Part shown: positions 24,830 through 36,369 of the stretch, one piece after another | Layout: the number at the start of each line of letters is the position of its first letter | Position numbering within the stretch: the stretch's first letter is position 1 | Origin: Ramazzottius varieornatus | Lineage: Eukaryota; Tardigrada; Eutardigrada; Parachela; Ramazzottiidae | DNA length: 64,000 nucleotides | Reading direction: 5' to 3' | NCBI GenBank assembly: GCA_001949185.1 | Contig: BDGG01000007.1 | Span: 637,675 to 701,674 of the forward strand | Translations under genes and position numbers: made by a program | The notes under the pieces: generated by a model | The model's input: the letters and a program-made list of their open reading frames with translations, nothing else | What the model was told of the DNA's origin: nothing | Databases searched by the model: none

Positions 24830-27800
24830 ATGGCGATGCATCTTCACAGTGGAGCTTCGGGAGGCGGATCAATGAACGGGCACGTTAATGAAGCCCAGTC
24901 CAGCGCCGCGGGTGCAGCATCGAACCGGAGCGTCGAAAGAATCCTGGATGATGCCCAAATGTCGGGAGAGCTCTGTCTATCCGGAAGAAGCTTGAAGACG
25001 TTCCCCTCTTTGGCAAAACATAACCTGATTGATACCTGCAAAGCTGGTAAGTTTGACTGTGTTGCTTGATTGCTGATCGAAAACCGGCTGTATTGGCAGC
25101 ATAGTACAACGTGACGTCACGGCAGCAGTTCTCCTCCAGGTGTATTTACCCATCACGGCTCTGTCGCATCCTTGACGTCATGCGCGAGTTTATTAGGGTG
25201 TGTTATTGCTACTGTTTTTCCCCAGATTTGTCCCGGAATCGTTTCGCGGAAGTCCCGGCTGAAGTTTGTGCCTTTGTTTTTGCGGAGCAACTTAACCTCA
25301 GCGAGAATTTGATACGTTCGGTACCGGATGCTTTCTCGCGTCTGCGATGCTTGGTCGAGCTCGATCTCAGGTGATAAAAACGGCCAGTAGAAATTTCGAT
25401 CTGAAATCGGCGGATGATCGATTTTTTATCTGTCCCGCTGTCTGGACGTACAGACTTTTCCGAATCAAATGATGTTATGGCGTGATTGTCAGAGGATAAT
25501 ACTGTGAACCGGAACGTAATGAACCGTTAATGGTTCGGATCGTAAAAGACAAGCCCTCGTCTAATATTGATTTTTTGCTTCTATTCATAGCCGGAACAAT
25601 CTCACGGCGTTCCCTGTTGTCTTCTGCAAGCTCCCGCTCCAAATCCTTTTACTGGATCATAACCGCATCTCATCGATACCTGAGGAAATAGGACAGATGC
25701 GTTGTCTGAAAGAACTGGGGCTGAGTTGCAACGAGCTGACGCGACTTCCGCTCCAGATTTCTACCGTAACAACGTTACGATCCCTTGACTTGCGGAAAAA
25801 TCGTCTTTCTGAATTCCCAACCGGTACTGTGTTACTCTGAGGTTCATAATATTTTCAAGACCCAGACTGAGCCAAACAAATAAACTGGATAAGATCGATG
25901 TTCCGAGTTGCGCATGCTTCCAGACACCAACACTGCAAACATGCGCCACTTGGCAATACGATCTTGTCGAGTCCGGTTGCCTGACTTAGCTTCCATTTCG
26001 AACACTCATGACCCCTGTTTTGATTTTGCAGAAGTGATAAAAGTGCCTTTAACGCACCTGGATCTTTCCGAGAACGAAATTTCGACGCTGCCACTGTCTT
26101 TGATCTCGATGACGTCCCTTCAAACCATACATCTTTCGCACAATCCCTTAGAATGTCCAGCTGCTCAAGTAATATTTCCCTCTTCCATTTCACCGAAAAT
26201 TATTTCGCATGCTTTTGAATTATATCATGAGTTTTCTCATAGATATGCGCAAAAGGAAAAATCCATATCTTCAAAAGCCTCGAGAGACTGAAGATGGGAA
26301 AAATTCTGCCAAACGGAAGTGAAGTTACCCCCGCGAGGTAAACATCCCTGCTTACCGCTTCGGGACACTTTATACTTTGAAATGTTTTCTAGGAAAACGT
26401 CGCTGGGTTTCATGGGCCGGATGCAGTCCATGCCGGAGAAAGAACGCTCACCATACGCTCATCTTTCACCCGCCACAAAGTCGTTACCCAACGGCTCGGA
26501 CTCACCCAAGACCCTCTCGCCTTTGGTCCCTCTACTCACTTCCTCGTTCAGCAAGAAACCCGACCCTCCAGTCTATGCGGTCCCTGACTCTACTCTTCGT
26601 CCAGTTCCGCAGTCGCCCAGCTGTCCCGTCAACCTGTCAAGCATCGCTCCACTGTCCAACGGTCATCTGGCCGTCACCCAGTCGTCTTCCAATAACAGCA
26701 GCACACCGAGCTCTTCCGCGACAGAAGTCCCATGTTCCGAAGGCGCTCAGTCGGTGGACTCGAGTGGGGCTTCTAATGAAGAAGTATCGGCGAGCTCGAA
26801 ATCGTCGAATGATACGAAAGACACCGAGAAAAAGACGGTGAAAATTTCATCGCAAATTCCCAAAAAGTGAGCCAATCAATGTAATTGTACAGCCGAATCA
26901 GCCGAAATTGTATAGTTTGACCAATCAAGCCTAAAAACGGTTTCTAAGTCAATCCAACCCGCGGTTCGATAATTTTCCAAGTGGCGCACGCTTCCAGGCA
27001 ATGATATCGAGAATGTGCTCGGCTTCGGAAAACAATCTTATCGCGTTTGCCTTTCTTCGAATGTTCATATTAGATTTTGTAACCTCGGGAATTGTGACGC
27101 TGTTTCAAGGTCTGGTTTGTGTTTCAGGAATATTTCGCCGTCGCATGTGCCGAATGGTACGGCGCTGCGGACGCCAAAAGGATCGATAGCAAGCCACAGT
27201 CCGACACCTCGAGGTACTACCAAGCCAGTCTCTGCCACCGCCGCCACAAATGGTCGTGTCGTGGCGCCACATGACTACAGTAGTCGCTCGAAGTCGTCCA
27301 CAAATGTCCATGCTGAACCGGCTTCCAATGGGGTGGATGGTAAGGAAACGACTCCGGTAGAGTCAGTGAGAACACCGTCAACTCGACCAACATACCAGGT
27401 TGGAAGTTCAGTGGATTCTTTCTGTTTTCGCGAACTGGAATTAAATCGTTCTTTCATTTTTGAACATTCACCAGAAGCCGCCGATGGGTAGAAGAGAATC
27501 CGGAAGTTCGGGCGGCAAGCCCAGCGCTCTTGGAAGTACCGTACCGAGTAAGCACAAAAGTCCGGCGGACAAAAGTGACGGTAAAGATCCCAACCCCAAC
27601 TTCACCATAAGACGACAGCAAGAGCAGTTGAGAGAAGAGTCAGAGAAAATCGACGCGCTTCGAAAGGTAAGCTCTTATCTCAAGCACTTTCATACGGTAG
27701 GACGTATGATTTTTCTCTCTGTCATTGTAGCACCTTGAAGCGAGGCTGAAGCTGAAGCTTCCGGAAGACCTGATGGACGCTCTGCAGGATGGCGTCATGC

Positions 27801-28753
27801 TGTGCCATTTCGTCAACAGCATCCGACCGAGAAGTGTTGTGAGTATCCACGTACCCTCTCCCACGCAGAGTGGTGTCTTGAAGCTGACTAGCGCCAAGTG
27901 TCGAAGGAACGTGGAGAACTTCTTGGAAGCCTGTCGCCGCCTTGGCGTACCTGATGTAAGTTTGCGGTACTCTTACCTGTTTCTTCGTTTGCCTGCATTT
28001 GGCTCTTGTCTCGTTCTCTCTTTTCCTGGAATTTTATTATGGGTCCATTCGTTGTGTCTGTTTGGTTGAGCTTTTGGTTGAACGAGCTTTTGATGGGTTT
28101 TGTGAAGAGCCTCCTGCAATATTTCCCCCGGTGTGCTTTATTGTATCAGTTCGATTGTGCCGACATCTGTTCTTGTTTTTGTAAGGTGTGTATTCTTCGT
28201 GACTAATCTCTCCGCTCTACTTCTGATGGCTTTTGCAGGAGGCTCTTTGCGAATACGCTGCCGCCGCTGACAAGGCTGAAACTAACCCAGACTGCTTGCT
28301 TTGGATACTGCAGTGTCTCGAGTCTGAAGCAGAAGCTTCTGTGATATCCCAGGAGAAAACTGACAGTCTCTTTGACAAGTCAACAGTTTCGCCGGCTAGA
28401 AACACTGACTGTTGGGATCGTTTTGTGGCCTGTCTGCTTTTGCTGGCTTTCTGTTTCCTCTTTGTCTGTGCAATTCTGTACTGGTGATCAGTTGATTGAT
28501 TGACCCATCAGTCGGAATAATTTTGGCGTTTAATTTGATTTCCCCTTTTTCCGATCAGGCTCAAATCTGTACTTCGGCCGACATTCTGGAAGCCAAAAGT
28601 CCAGTAAAGATTTGCAGCAGCATCCACCATCTGCTGACGAACGAAGAGAAGGCCCCGAAGCGGGGAGGAACAACAGCCGGAACTACGCCAAGGTCTTCCG
28701 CCCTGTTTTCCGCTCGGTCGACTACTGCTTTGCGCGATGTGTCTCTAGTGTGA
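24830..28753 (+). CDS. LRCH protein (leucine-rich repeats and calponin homology)
   Basis: LRCH proteins are submembrane scaffolds linked to DOCK-type GEFs and the cortex. Exons 24830-25046, 25226-25370, 25591-25823, 26032-26168, 26243-26337, 26393-26866, 27128-27398, 27475-27666, 27731-27955, then either 28239-28487 or 28559-28753. Isoforms are 745 or 727 residues. Exons 2-4 carry about eight LRRs (LDLSENEISTLPLSL type). Exon 5 encodes ICAKGKIHIFKSLE, the conserved post-LRR segment. Exons 6-7 are Ser/Pro-rich and probably disordered. Exons 8-9 give the CH domain: LRRQQEQLREE-type lead, LPEDLMDALQDGVMLCH, RPRSVVSIHVPSP, KCRRNVENFLEACRRLGVPD. Every junction keeps phase. The start at 24830 follows a likely UTR acceptor at 24770. 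Confidence 0.9.
25906..25952. repeat. GTGGCGCA palindromic unit, degraded, in LRCH intron
   Basis: GAGTTGCGCATGCTTCCAGAC left part and CATGCGCCACTTGGCA right part followed by CGATCTTGTCGA, the standard linker of the family. Confidence 0.5.
26979..27035. repeat. GTGGCGCA palindromic unit, half copy, in LRCH intron
   Basis: CCAAGTGGCGCACGCTTCCAG left half is intact; the right half is reduced to GTGCTCGGC. Lies 100 bases before exon 7. Confidence 0.45.
28239..28487 (+). CDS. LRCH alternative last exon A: membrane-anchored tail
   Basis: Begins EALCEYAAAADK in phase 0 after exon 9 and completes the CH domain in one way. It ends with WDRFVACLLLLAFCFLFV, a strong transmembrane segment right at the C-terminus. 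Human LRCH4 also has a C-terminal membrane segment. Acceptor TTTTGCAG is good; stop at 28485. Confidence 0.75.
   Translation, partial: EALCEYAAAADKAETNPDCLLWILQCLESEAEASVISQEKTDSLFDKSTVSPARNTDCWDRFVACLLLLAFCFLFVCAILYW
28559..28753 (+). CDS. LRCH alternative last exon B: soluble tail
   Basis: Begins AQICTSADILE in phase 0 after exon 9, closer to the usual end of the LRCH CH domain (C-x-DIL motif), then a basic Thr/Ser tail and stop at 28751. Acceptor GATCAG follows a C/T-rich tract. It would give a soluble isoform. Use of A or B must be mutually exclusive, since exon A has its own stop. Confidence 0.75.
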   Translation, partial: AQICTSADILEAKSPVKICSSIHHLLTNEEKAPKRGGTTAGTTPRSSALFSARSTTALRDVSLV

Positions 28754-29326
28754 TATTTCCAGATTTTGTACTTCCATCTCCTGTAACGTCGCACATTTTT
28801 GATAGCATTACAGAAAGATAATCAATTCTCCTTGTGATTTTTCTTTACCGCGGCTCATTTTCACTTGCATTCTCGCCCTGTGGTACATATACAATATTGT
28901 GTTGTAGTAACCTGCTTATCCTCGTACAATTTCGGTCTTTTTTAAGTTTGCGCTCTGCCTTGACTCAGATTCTCCTTTTTGCACAAAACAAACGACATTT
29001 TCGTCCATTTTGAGCACGTGAGATGACTTTCGTGGAAGATGACAGTTTTCTGGGTGGTTCGTCAGATGCAGCGAGGGGTGAGCCGGTTGCGGTCAACTGT
29101 ACCGTATGTATGTAATACCGGTTTGTTCAGCGGGGAAACAAATTAAATTTTCAAATAACTGTCGTGACGCAGCCTTCTTCCGGCCACAGTAGAATTGTAA
29201 GGCCGATTGAAAGTGAATACGAACAATATTGGCTTCGAATTTAAATCTTTGGTCGTGCGTCAGGATTCTGTCATCGAGGTGAACGCAAGAAGGTGACGAG
29301 CTCCTAAGGGAGTCTACCTGCAGTTG
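28754..29326. other. Intergenic, LRCH and GPCR 3' flanks
   Basis: Convergent 3' flanks of LRCH and the intronless GPCR. No gene, RNA or clear repeat seen. Confidence 0.35.
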
Positions 29327-30409
29327 TCAACAGCAATGGTTTCTAAAGGCGTGCCGGAAGCTTCCTACTGTGAGCAGGCAGATTAACGGATCGAGGATAG
29401 GACTTAGCGAGTACAATATGAAAACAATCTCCAGCATACCGGGGATATAAGTGCCAAAAGCTAATGCGGTGAAAAATATTTGCGCTGGAAACAAGGAACC
29501 CAGAACGGTTAGGATTAGAAAAGACAAAGTGAGGAAATTTGCGTTACGTCTTTTATCTCTTGGAGCTCCGTCGCAACACACAGCGCGGACAACCGGAGGA
29601 TTCTCGTGGGTATCTCCATCTGTATGGACGCTGAATCTTCGCGTTCGATGCGAATGTCGAGTGTAGGCGGAATCAGCTGCTGTCGCAGGCGCTGTTTTCG
29701 ACTTACCGCGCCCTCGAACGATTTGCTTGAAGAGAATGAAAGGATAAGTGAGGAGGACTATGTCGATGGGAATGTTGAGAAGCACAAAGACGCTGAGCGG
29801 TCCAAAGACCGGTAGATTGACCATTCTAGTGGAGCAGCGCCGAATGTCAGGTTGGGCTCGCGGGGTTATCGTGTCGAGGACGACACCCGGAAGTAACCAG
29901 ACCATGATGTAGATCCACATGGCTGAGCAGATGATGACGGGTCGTCGAGCTGCTGTGCTCGACCGGTGAGAACGGCGGTAAGATTCCGGCCAGACGACGG
30001 CCCAAAGACGGTTCATGGCGATCAAGAAGTGGGAAGTGTTAATGGCTGCTCCGCTGAGGAATGTCAAGTAACGCAGGAATGCGCAGAAGAGAACGGGTGG
30101 ATAACGGGCGGTGAGAAAATCGTTAATGAGGGTGACTGCGTAGTTCAATGAGGTGAAAAGCAAGTTGGCGGAGCAGAGGTTCGCTAGGTAGAAGTTGAAG
30201 GGTTTCCTAACAGACGAACTTTTGCAGAAAAGGAAAAGGACAACGGCGTTGAGGATAGTGGCGGTGATATTTATGATCAGGCTGAAAATGAACTGAAAGT
30301 TCCCTGGTGCTGGCGCGGTCTTGGTGGTGCTGTTACCGAAAATTCTGGCCAGCGTTTCGTTGCTCCAAACGCCGCTAAGATTACTGGCGAATAATACGGT
30401 GTTGTTCAT
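29327..30409 (-). CDS. Intronless orphan rhodopsin-class GPCR
   Basis: A single open frame of 360 residues with seven hydrophobic helices. The extracellular N-terminus has four N-glycosylation sequons (NNT, NLS, NET, NST). TM1 has an SLIINITATILNAVVL block; TM2 begins with FYLANLCSANLLF; a Cys before TM3 (VLFCAFLRY) is present. The TM3 end reads MNRLWAVVWP in place of DRY, and TM7 has SPILDPLICLL in place of NPxxY. The third intracellular loop is basic and holds RTRRFS. Such intronless, divergent receptors are typical of lineage-expanded families. I do not recognise the ligand class. Start chosen as the first ATG; the 4-sequon N-terminus supports it. Confidence 0.8.
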   Translation of the reverse strand: MNNTVLFASNLSGVWSNETLARIFGNSTTKTAPAPGNFQFIFSLIINITATILNAVVLFLFCKSSSVRKPFNFYLANLCSANLLFTSLNYAVTLINDFLTARYPPVLFCAFLRYLTFLSGAAINTSHFLIAMNRLWAVVWPESYRRSHRSSTAARRPVIICSAMWIYIMVWLLPGVVLDTITPRAQPDIRRCSTRMVNLPVFGPLSVFVLLNIPIDIVLLTYPFILFKQIVRGRGKSKTAPATAADSAYTRHSHRTRRFSVHTDGDTHENPPVVRAVCCDGAPRDKRRNANFLTLSFLILTVLGSLFPAQIFFTALAFGTYIPGMLEIVFILYSLSPILDPLICLLTVGSFRHAFRNHCC

Positions 30410-32560
30410 TGTATCGAGTCACGAGTAAATACCTAAAAAACGGAAGGATTAAGAGACCGTAAGACGAACGGTTGAAAATGACTTTACTACGTTCGTAGCT
30501 TTTCAGCGAGCTCGGCAGCTCGATAGGAACGTATACAACATGGAATATAAATCGGTTGGACTTTTGGAAATCATGAAGTGCAGAACAAGCTAACGATCAT
30601 GATCCCGCATCGTCAAAATGCTGGTCCTTCGGTAAGCACTCTTCATCATCAACCTTATCCGGCTTAAGAAGTGGTCATGCGGGTGTGTACATCGATCCTC
30701 AGTGTGGTACATGCGCTGTCAGAAAGAACGGCGGCCGGCAGCAATTAAGGCGGAGTCCGAGCACACGCGCGCCTCCACGGAAGCTAAGCAGATCAGGCGG
30801 ATATCCCCGAAGAAGTACCGGAACTCTTGATCACCTGGTTGGCCCTTACAGAGCAGGAAACTGTGTAACTATCAATACAGTCAGGAGAAATTGACCGATA
30901 TGTACGACCGAGTTCCGATGGAAGCCCGCTGTTTTAAGAGTCCTTCCGGACGTATGCGAATGTTAAACGTACCTTGTTCGTATCGGAAACACCAATTCAA
31001 GTTAGCGGACTGTAGGCCTACCTCTGTTTGAATAAACTGACTGGTAAGCTTTGTATGGTGTCATATACCGAAGCTTTGTTCTCGTTTGTAAGAGCTTAAG
31101 TGTGGTTCCTCTGGATCAGACCGCGGAGGAAATAACGCCATTGGATAGACGCAGGCTGGCGGCTGCGGTTACAGACGAACTGAGAAAAAGAAACGAAAGA
31201 CATGACGTGCCTCTGAATTGTCTGTGGCAGAAATGCAGGCATAGCATCGTATCAACCGACGCGGCCGGCGTGCAGTATATATTATATTAATACAGAGGAG
31301 GTGTCCGGGAATAGAAACTTGTGGTACACTGCCGAATGAAGCTCGCGCCGTATGTACAAGTATGGGGAGAATGCGTCCCTACCTGGAACTGCTGAGGCAT
31401 GTAAAACGGACCAGATATCTATTGATACTTCACTAGTACGAAGACATACCGCGCGAGTTTCATATCGATACCAAATGCTCCCATGCCTTGTATATTGTAT
31501 ATTACGACACAAGGCTGAGGCTGAGAAACAGACTTATGGTTAACGCTGGAAAATCTGCCGGGAAAAACCAAATTGCTTTCACGAAGAACGCATACTCAAT
31601 TTGAAAGAAAAGAACCGTAAAAGAACATTTGCATCATGGATCAGGCTAACGGGATGTACACGGGACGTTAATCGGAATCTGCCAACGTGACAAAACTGGT
31701 GGCACTCGTCGGCGTTTGTACATCCTGATCGTTGAGAGACTTGGTTGTGTCCAGAGGCGAAAACCAATGCATACTTTAAACTACCGATCGAGTGGGACAA
31801 GATCGTTCCGAGTCCGTGTGAAAAGACTGACCGGAACCAGCAGAATCTGCGCTTATGTGTGATGTCGTATCGATTAACTGATCGGTACACACGTTTACCA
31901 AATACTTCACCCACGATCCGGGGAGTCCTTTTGAATGGACCCGGACTCAATCCTGTCCCACTGGATCGGTAGTTTAAAGTACGTTTCTCCCTGCTGGTCT
32001 TTGTGATCACTTCTATCAGGTCACGGAACGGACGTTCGGTGACAGGCATACGGCTGATTCTCCACTTGTAAAATAACCTGGATAAGAAAACTGGCTCACG
32101 GTTATTTTGACGGATTAACACCTTTACCAGAGGCTACGGTAAAAATTTTCTCTCCGACGACAGGTATAGAGACGCCGTACAGGTACCGAATGAGACCTGG
32201 TTTCTGACATCCCTGGCACTCCATGATCAACGACCCCCAGCTTCCCGGGGAGTTCGGAAAGCTCATGATCAAAACTGCAATCAAAGCCGTCCATCAGGTC
32301 ATCCCTGTAGAATCTGTCGTGATGCATGACCTTGACTCGGGCTGTTACTTTCTATAGCCAGGAATCTGACAAGTTACAGTAGGTGTACTCGCGTACGGCT
32401 TACCCCTGCAACAGGTAGATTGAAACTTGGTATAGCAAAATCGACCACTTGCATGTTATCCTGATGTGAGCTCTTTAATACATGTCGATGAAGGCGTAGA
32501 TTCCTGAGAGGAATGGGGTATACCAATAACATGGTTTTCCGGTGGCCTCAAATCGAAATG
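30410..32560. other. Gene-poor region, no supported gene
   Basis: Over 2 kb without a convincing gene. Short frames at 30685, 31051 and 31352 (+) lack splice context or known motifs. One dispersed repeat related to 52.46-52.66 kb sits at 31840-31990. Confidence 0.3.
31840..31990. repeat. Dispersed repeat shared with 52.5 kb
   Basis: Shares with 52460-52660, in inverse reading sense, the blocks GTATCGATTAACTGATCGGTA, CCCGGACTCAATCCTGTCCCA and TTTAAAGTACGTTT. The minus-strand translation here and the plus-strand translation there both keep a VYRSxNRYDxTH motif, so part of it may be old coding sequence of an unnamed element. Confidence 0.5.
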
Positions 32561-32763
32561 CCCGCTGCGTTCAAACTTCCGCGACCCTAAATTTCCAGTC
32601 AGTTATGGAGCACCGGACGGTTTCATAGGCGCCTATCACTCATCAGTACGCTTGGCGATGTATTGCTAGATTAAGCTGATGTGTCAGAGGCGACTATGAT
32701 GAGATCGTCCGGTGCTCCATAACTGACTGTAATTTAGGGTCGCAGAAGCTTAACCGCAGCGGG
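32561..32763. mobile_element. Inverted-repeat element (MITE), ~65-bp arms
   Basis: Left arm 32561-32626 and right arm 32697-32763 are inverted copies sharing GCGACCCTAAATT and CAGTCAGTTATGGAGCACCG with few mismatches. The core of about 70 bases has no open frame. Likely a small non-autonomous DNA transposon. Confidence 0.7.
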
Positions 32764-33497
32764 CATCGCTGGCTCGGGCCCTCAATTCCTCCTTCACCTT
32801 TAAAGCGAGTAAGCATGACCTCAAAACAGCAAAGCAGCTGTGCGCAATGGCTCCAGTTGTCGATCCCAAAATAACTATTGTTATTAAAATAACAAAGTCA
32901 GACTGGACCCATAAAATGCCTGGAAGAATGTACTGCTTCCAAATCTTCCGTAAAACGACTACATTGAGCCCAAAATAAGGGTCGCTTACTAACAGCGAAC
33001 AGTAGAATTCTGGTGAATACATCAGGGTATCTGTCGGGACCGTGGCGAGACCTAGAGTCAAGCTAAAGCGCGAAAAGGAAGTGCAAAGGGAGAAAGGCAA
33101 CACGGACAGTTGCAAATTCCAAATATCAATGTAGAAAGACTATGTAAACAGCAGTTAATTCTCAGACCGAATTATATAGCGAATACCCAAGGGGACTCTG
33201 AATGGCAAACTCATCATAGGAAGCTCGAGCTTCAGACAGCACGATCCTTTTCTCAGGATGATTCCCCGATTTTTTTCTGATTTTTCCGAGTTTTCTAGTT
33301 TTTGCTTGAGTCATGGCTTTGTGTCCGAGCAATCAAATTCGTACGAATCAAAACGTACGAAGCAAAAACAGCTAGTTGATTAACAAAAAGTTGATTACTC
33401 TCAGGACCCTACCGGTCGGACAATAGTACGACCGACAGGGTATGACGTAACTCGTGCTGCCTGCTGCGCGATCGGCAGCGACGCGGCTGGGTAACTA

Positions 33498-33700
33498 AGG
33501 TCGGGATCACAACAGGGAGGGGAGCACTCACGTACAGAGAAATTTCTGAGCCGCTGCCCAGATCCCTTCATAGAGAAAATCTTGAGCGATCTTCCGACTT
33601 CGGAAATCGTTTTGCATGTTTTGATTGACAGAATTTGCTCTTGGTCATCCCGCCATCGGGGATATTTTTCTTGATTGTCCGCACGCTACAGACCAACCCG
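33498..33700 (+). repeat. Left terminal inverted repeat
   Basis: Starts right after TA; nearly identical to the reverse complement of 36112-36314. Both arms include GGATCACAACAGGGAGGGG and CATCGGGGATATTTTTCTTG. Similarity continues inward with a short gap to a GGACTCTGACGTCA block. Confidence 0.9.
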
Positions 33701-33897
33701 CTCACCGTGAACTTTGGACTCTGACGTCAATCAACCTGTTTTGAGAGTTTTGTCCCATACTTCCGCGTTTTACATCGGGTACCACAGCAAGCGCCCAAGC
33801 CGTCCGCAGTCTTTACAGGAAAAGTTCTACGTTGTAATAAGGGTTCGGCTAATTTATGGTAATGGGGGATAATTATTTTCTTCGAATCTACAAAGTA

Positions 33898-35713
33898 TTA
33901 CGGGCGTGGGACGAATTTCGTAATCAAGCGGGACACGGTAAAGACATTAAAACGGAAGCAAGCTAGGTCATTGTCATCGTCAAGATCTTGATCCAGGGGC
34001 TCCAAATCTCCGCCCTCTTCAGCAACGTCCTCATCGGCTTGCTCGTCACCAACTGCCTCAATGCGGTCTTCCTTTGTGTCGATATCCCAGTAGTCATCCT
34101 CAAGCTTGATGCAATGGGCGAAGAGCTTGGGGAAGTCTTCTGGCTTGAAGATATTAGCAGATTCTTCCCACAGCTTGATCAGGTCAGGCAGCTTTCTGGT
34201 GGTGTTTTGCTTGGCGACATACCCTTTGCGGCGAGCCCAGAATTTTTCAATCGGGTTGAAGTCACAGTGGTAGGGCGGCAGACGAACTGTCTCGATGCCT
34301 TCTTCGGTCTTCAAATAGTCATCCATGTAGTACCTGTCGCCCACGTGATTTTTCAGAAAGTCCGTCACCTTCTGCCACAGCTCGGCCACCAGTTCCCGCG
34401 CACCGAACTCGATCCTATGGTCAGCCAGCCACTGCTGGATTTCTTTCTTCACTCTCTTGGGTCTTCTGAACTGTGGCATCAAGCGGGAAAGATAACTTGC
34501 GTTATCCAGCACGATCACAACCGTGTCATATCCGTGGAGCCGAGCAAATTCTTTCAAACGGGGAACCACCACCTCCTTCATGAACCTAAAACCATAACAG
34601 CCAAAATTTATCCTGACGTCATCGAAAACTTGAAGCATTGGCATTCCGTCACGGTAAGAGTTTCATCACAAATTCTTTCGCAATCAGAAAGACCCAGTCG
34701 ACAGCTTCATTTTGTCTGCTCGGACCGGAATGATCAAACCAACGGTTTGCGAGATGTACTCAAAAACTCAATTTTGACCCACTTTTTTTACTTTTCTCGA
34801 AATCATGCCACTTGATTGACCTGGTGCAACGAGCAAATCTCTTCCGCATGAAAAGACCATCAAAACAGATCGCACAATCTTTGATTGATTGATTTGACAG
34901 ACTGGCTTACTTCTCGTAGTTTTGGTAGTTGAAATTCCCGTGGTAGTCCCTAGTGTGCTTTGAGGTTTCCCAGATAAGTCCACATCCGGGAACGAATCCT
35001 CTATCTTTCACCACGTCGAAAATGACCAGACGCTTTCCCGATCCACTTGGATGTGACTGTCTGCAGTCCTTGCACAGGATTTCGGCTGTGCCGGTGGATT
35101 TTTCTTTGTCGAGTTCGATCCAACTCTTGCGAAACTGGTAGTTCTCGTTTAACCAAGTCTCATCCAGGAAGGCAATCAGGGCATTCTTCTGTCGAAACTG
35201 ACGAACCGCTCGGATGTAACGGATACGCCTGACTTTGAGGGTTGGGTGACCAAACAGGTGTTTAGTGGACCGATCCCGATATCGGAAGCCCATTCGACGT
35301 AACATACGATTCATCGTGGATTTCGACACCTTAACACAGACTTCCGCCTCCACCAATGGCAGTAGAGATTCCACCGTGAGGTATATCTTACTTTTGTACT
35401 CCCGGTGAATGATCGCACGAATTTTCCCGTATTCCGACTCCTTCAACAAGTGCCGACCGACGCCCGCGACACCCTCCATTTCTTCCGCCTCGACAACCGG
35501 GTCCAAGGTTTCATTTACGTCATCTTCCGGAACGGTGTTGCTCTCGACTGCAGTTCCGCTCGGTGGACCAGTTATCAAATCCCAGTTCGTAGTGATGTTC
35601 TGCATGGTGCGTGGACTTCGCTGGCACAGATGCACGATTGCCTTACGGCGACCTGCCAGAGTGGTCAGAGCATATTTATTCGACCCAAAAACGACTGATC
35701 CAGCACTTTCCAT
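33898..35713 (-). CDS. DDE transposase (Tc1/mariner-like), intact with one intron
   Basis: Exons 35713-34911 and 34585-33898 join in frame (donor GTAAGC, acceptor TTTTAG) for 496 residues. The N-terminal half has a helix-turn-helix type region (VSKSTMNRMLRRMGF). Catalytic acids are visible: D in FLDETW, D in IVLDNASY and E in FNPIEKFW within PPYHCDFNPIE, the usual PPYSPDLNPIE block of IS630-type enzymes. The second D and the E are about 85 residues apart, far more than the 34-40 common in Tc1/mariner; the insert is rich in charged residues and includes WQKVTDFLKNH. The C-terminal tail is strongly acidic. No stops or frameshifts, so the gene looks functional. Confidence 0.85.
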
Positions 35714-36111
35714 AAATGAGCAATATGCCTCACATCCACGGGATACAGAGAAGAGCTGGAAGACATTTCTCAGCTTCCTGTTAGTTTTATCAGACTACGG
35801 TATACGCTATTATAGAATACTGTGGTGCATTTGAAAACTGAGGAGACGGTTTTCGCTTGTGTTTGATGGAAGCTCTCATCTCTCCAATTTTTTCCTGGCT
35901 GACTCTTCATACTTTCCAGCTGTGATAGGAGAAGACAACAAAGAAGTTGTCTCGACTCTATCGTTTTCCAACGTGCAGCATGAAGGTTAGATGCCAGAAG
36001 GCCGATAAGAATATCGTCTGCCGGTACCTTTCACATTTCACGCACGTACGCTACAGATTTCATTTTTTGCCTGCTGACGTCAGAGTCCAAAGTCCACGGT
36101 TTATTCGACCC

Positions 36112-36314
36112 CGGGTTGGTCTGTAGCGTGCGGACAATCAAGAAAAATATCCCCGATGGCGGGATGACCAAGAGCAAATTCTGTCAATCAAAACATGCAA
36201 AACGATTTCCGAAGTCGGAAGATCGCTCAAGATTTTCTCTATGAAGGGATCTGGGCAGCGGCTCAGAAATTTCTCTGTACGTGAGTGCTCCCCTCCCTGT
36301 TGTGATCCCGACCT
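36112..36314 (-). repeat. Right terminal inverted repeat
   Basis: Mirror of the left repeat, ending just before TA at 36315. Confidence 0.9.
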
Positions 36315-36369
36315 TAGGTGGGAGAGTGGATGATCGTGCAATGGTAAAATCGCCAGGGTGGTGGGTAGG

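Larger units (their letters stand above)
33498..36314. mobile_element. 2.8-kb DDE transposon with ~200-bp TIRs
   Basis: Both ends begin AGGTCGGGATCACAACAGGG when read inward and are flanked by TA (33496-33497 and 36315-36316), the target duplicated by the IS630-Tc1-mariner superfamily. The terminal inverted repeats (33498-33700 and 36112-36314) are almost identical over about 200 bases. One spliced transposase gene lies inside on the minus strand. Near-identical ends and an open transposase suggest a recent, possibly autonomous, insertion. Confidence 0.9.

Noticed and set aside
31051-31290. 79-residue plus-strand frame with a basic, charged middle
   Set aside because: No splice partners, no domain and surrounded by gene-poor repeat sequence.
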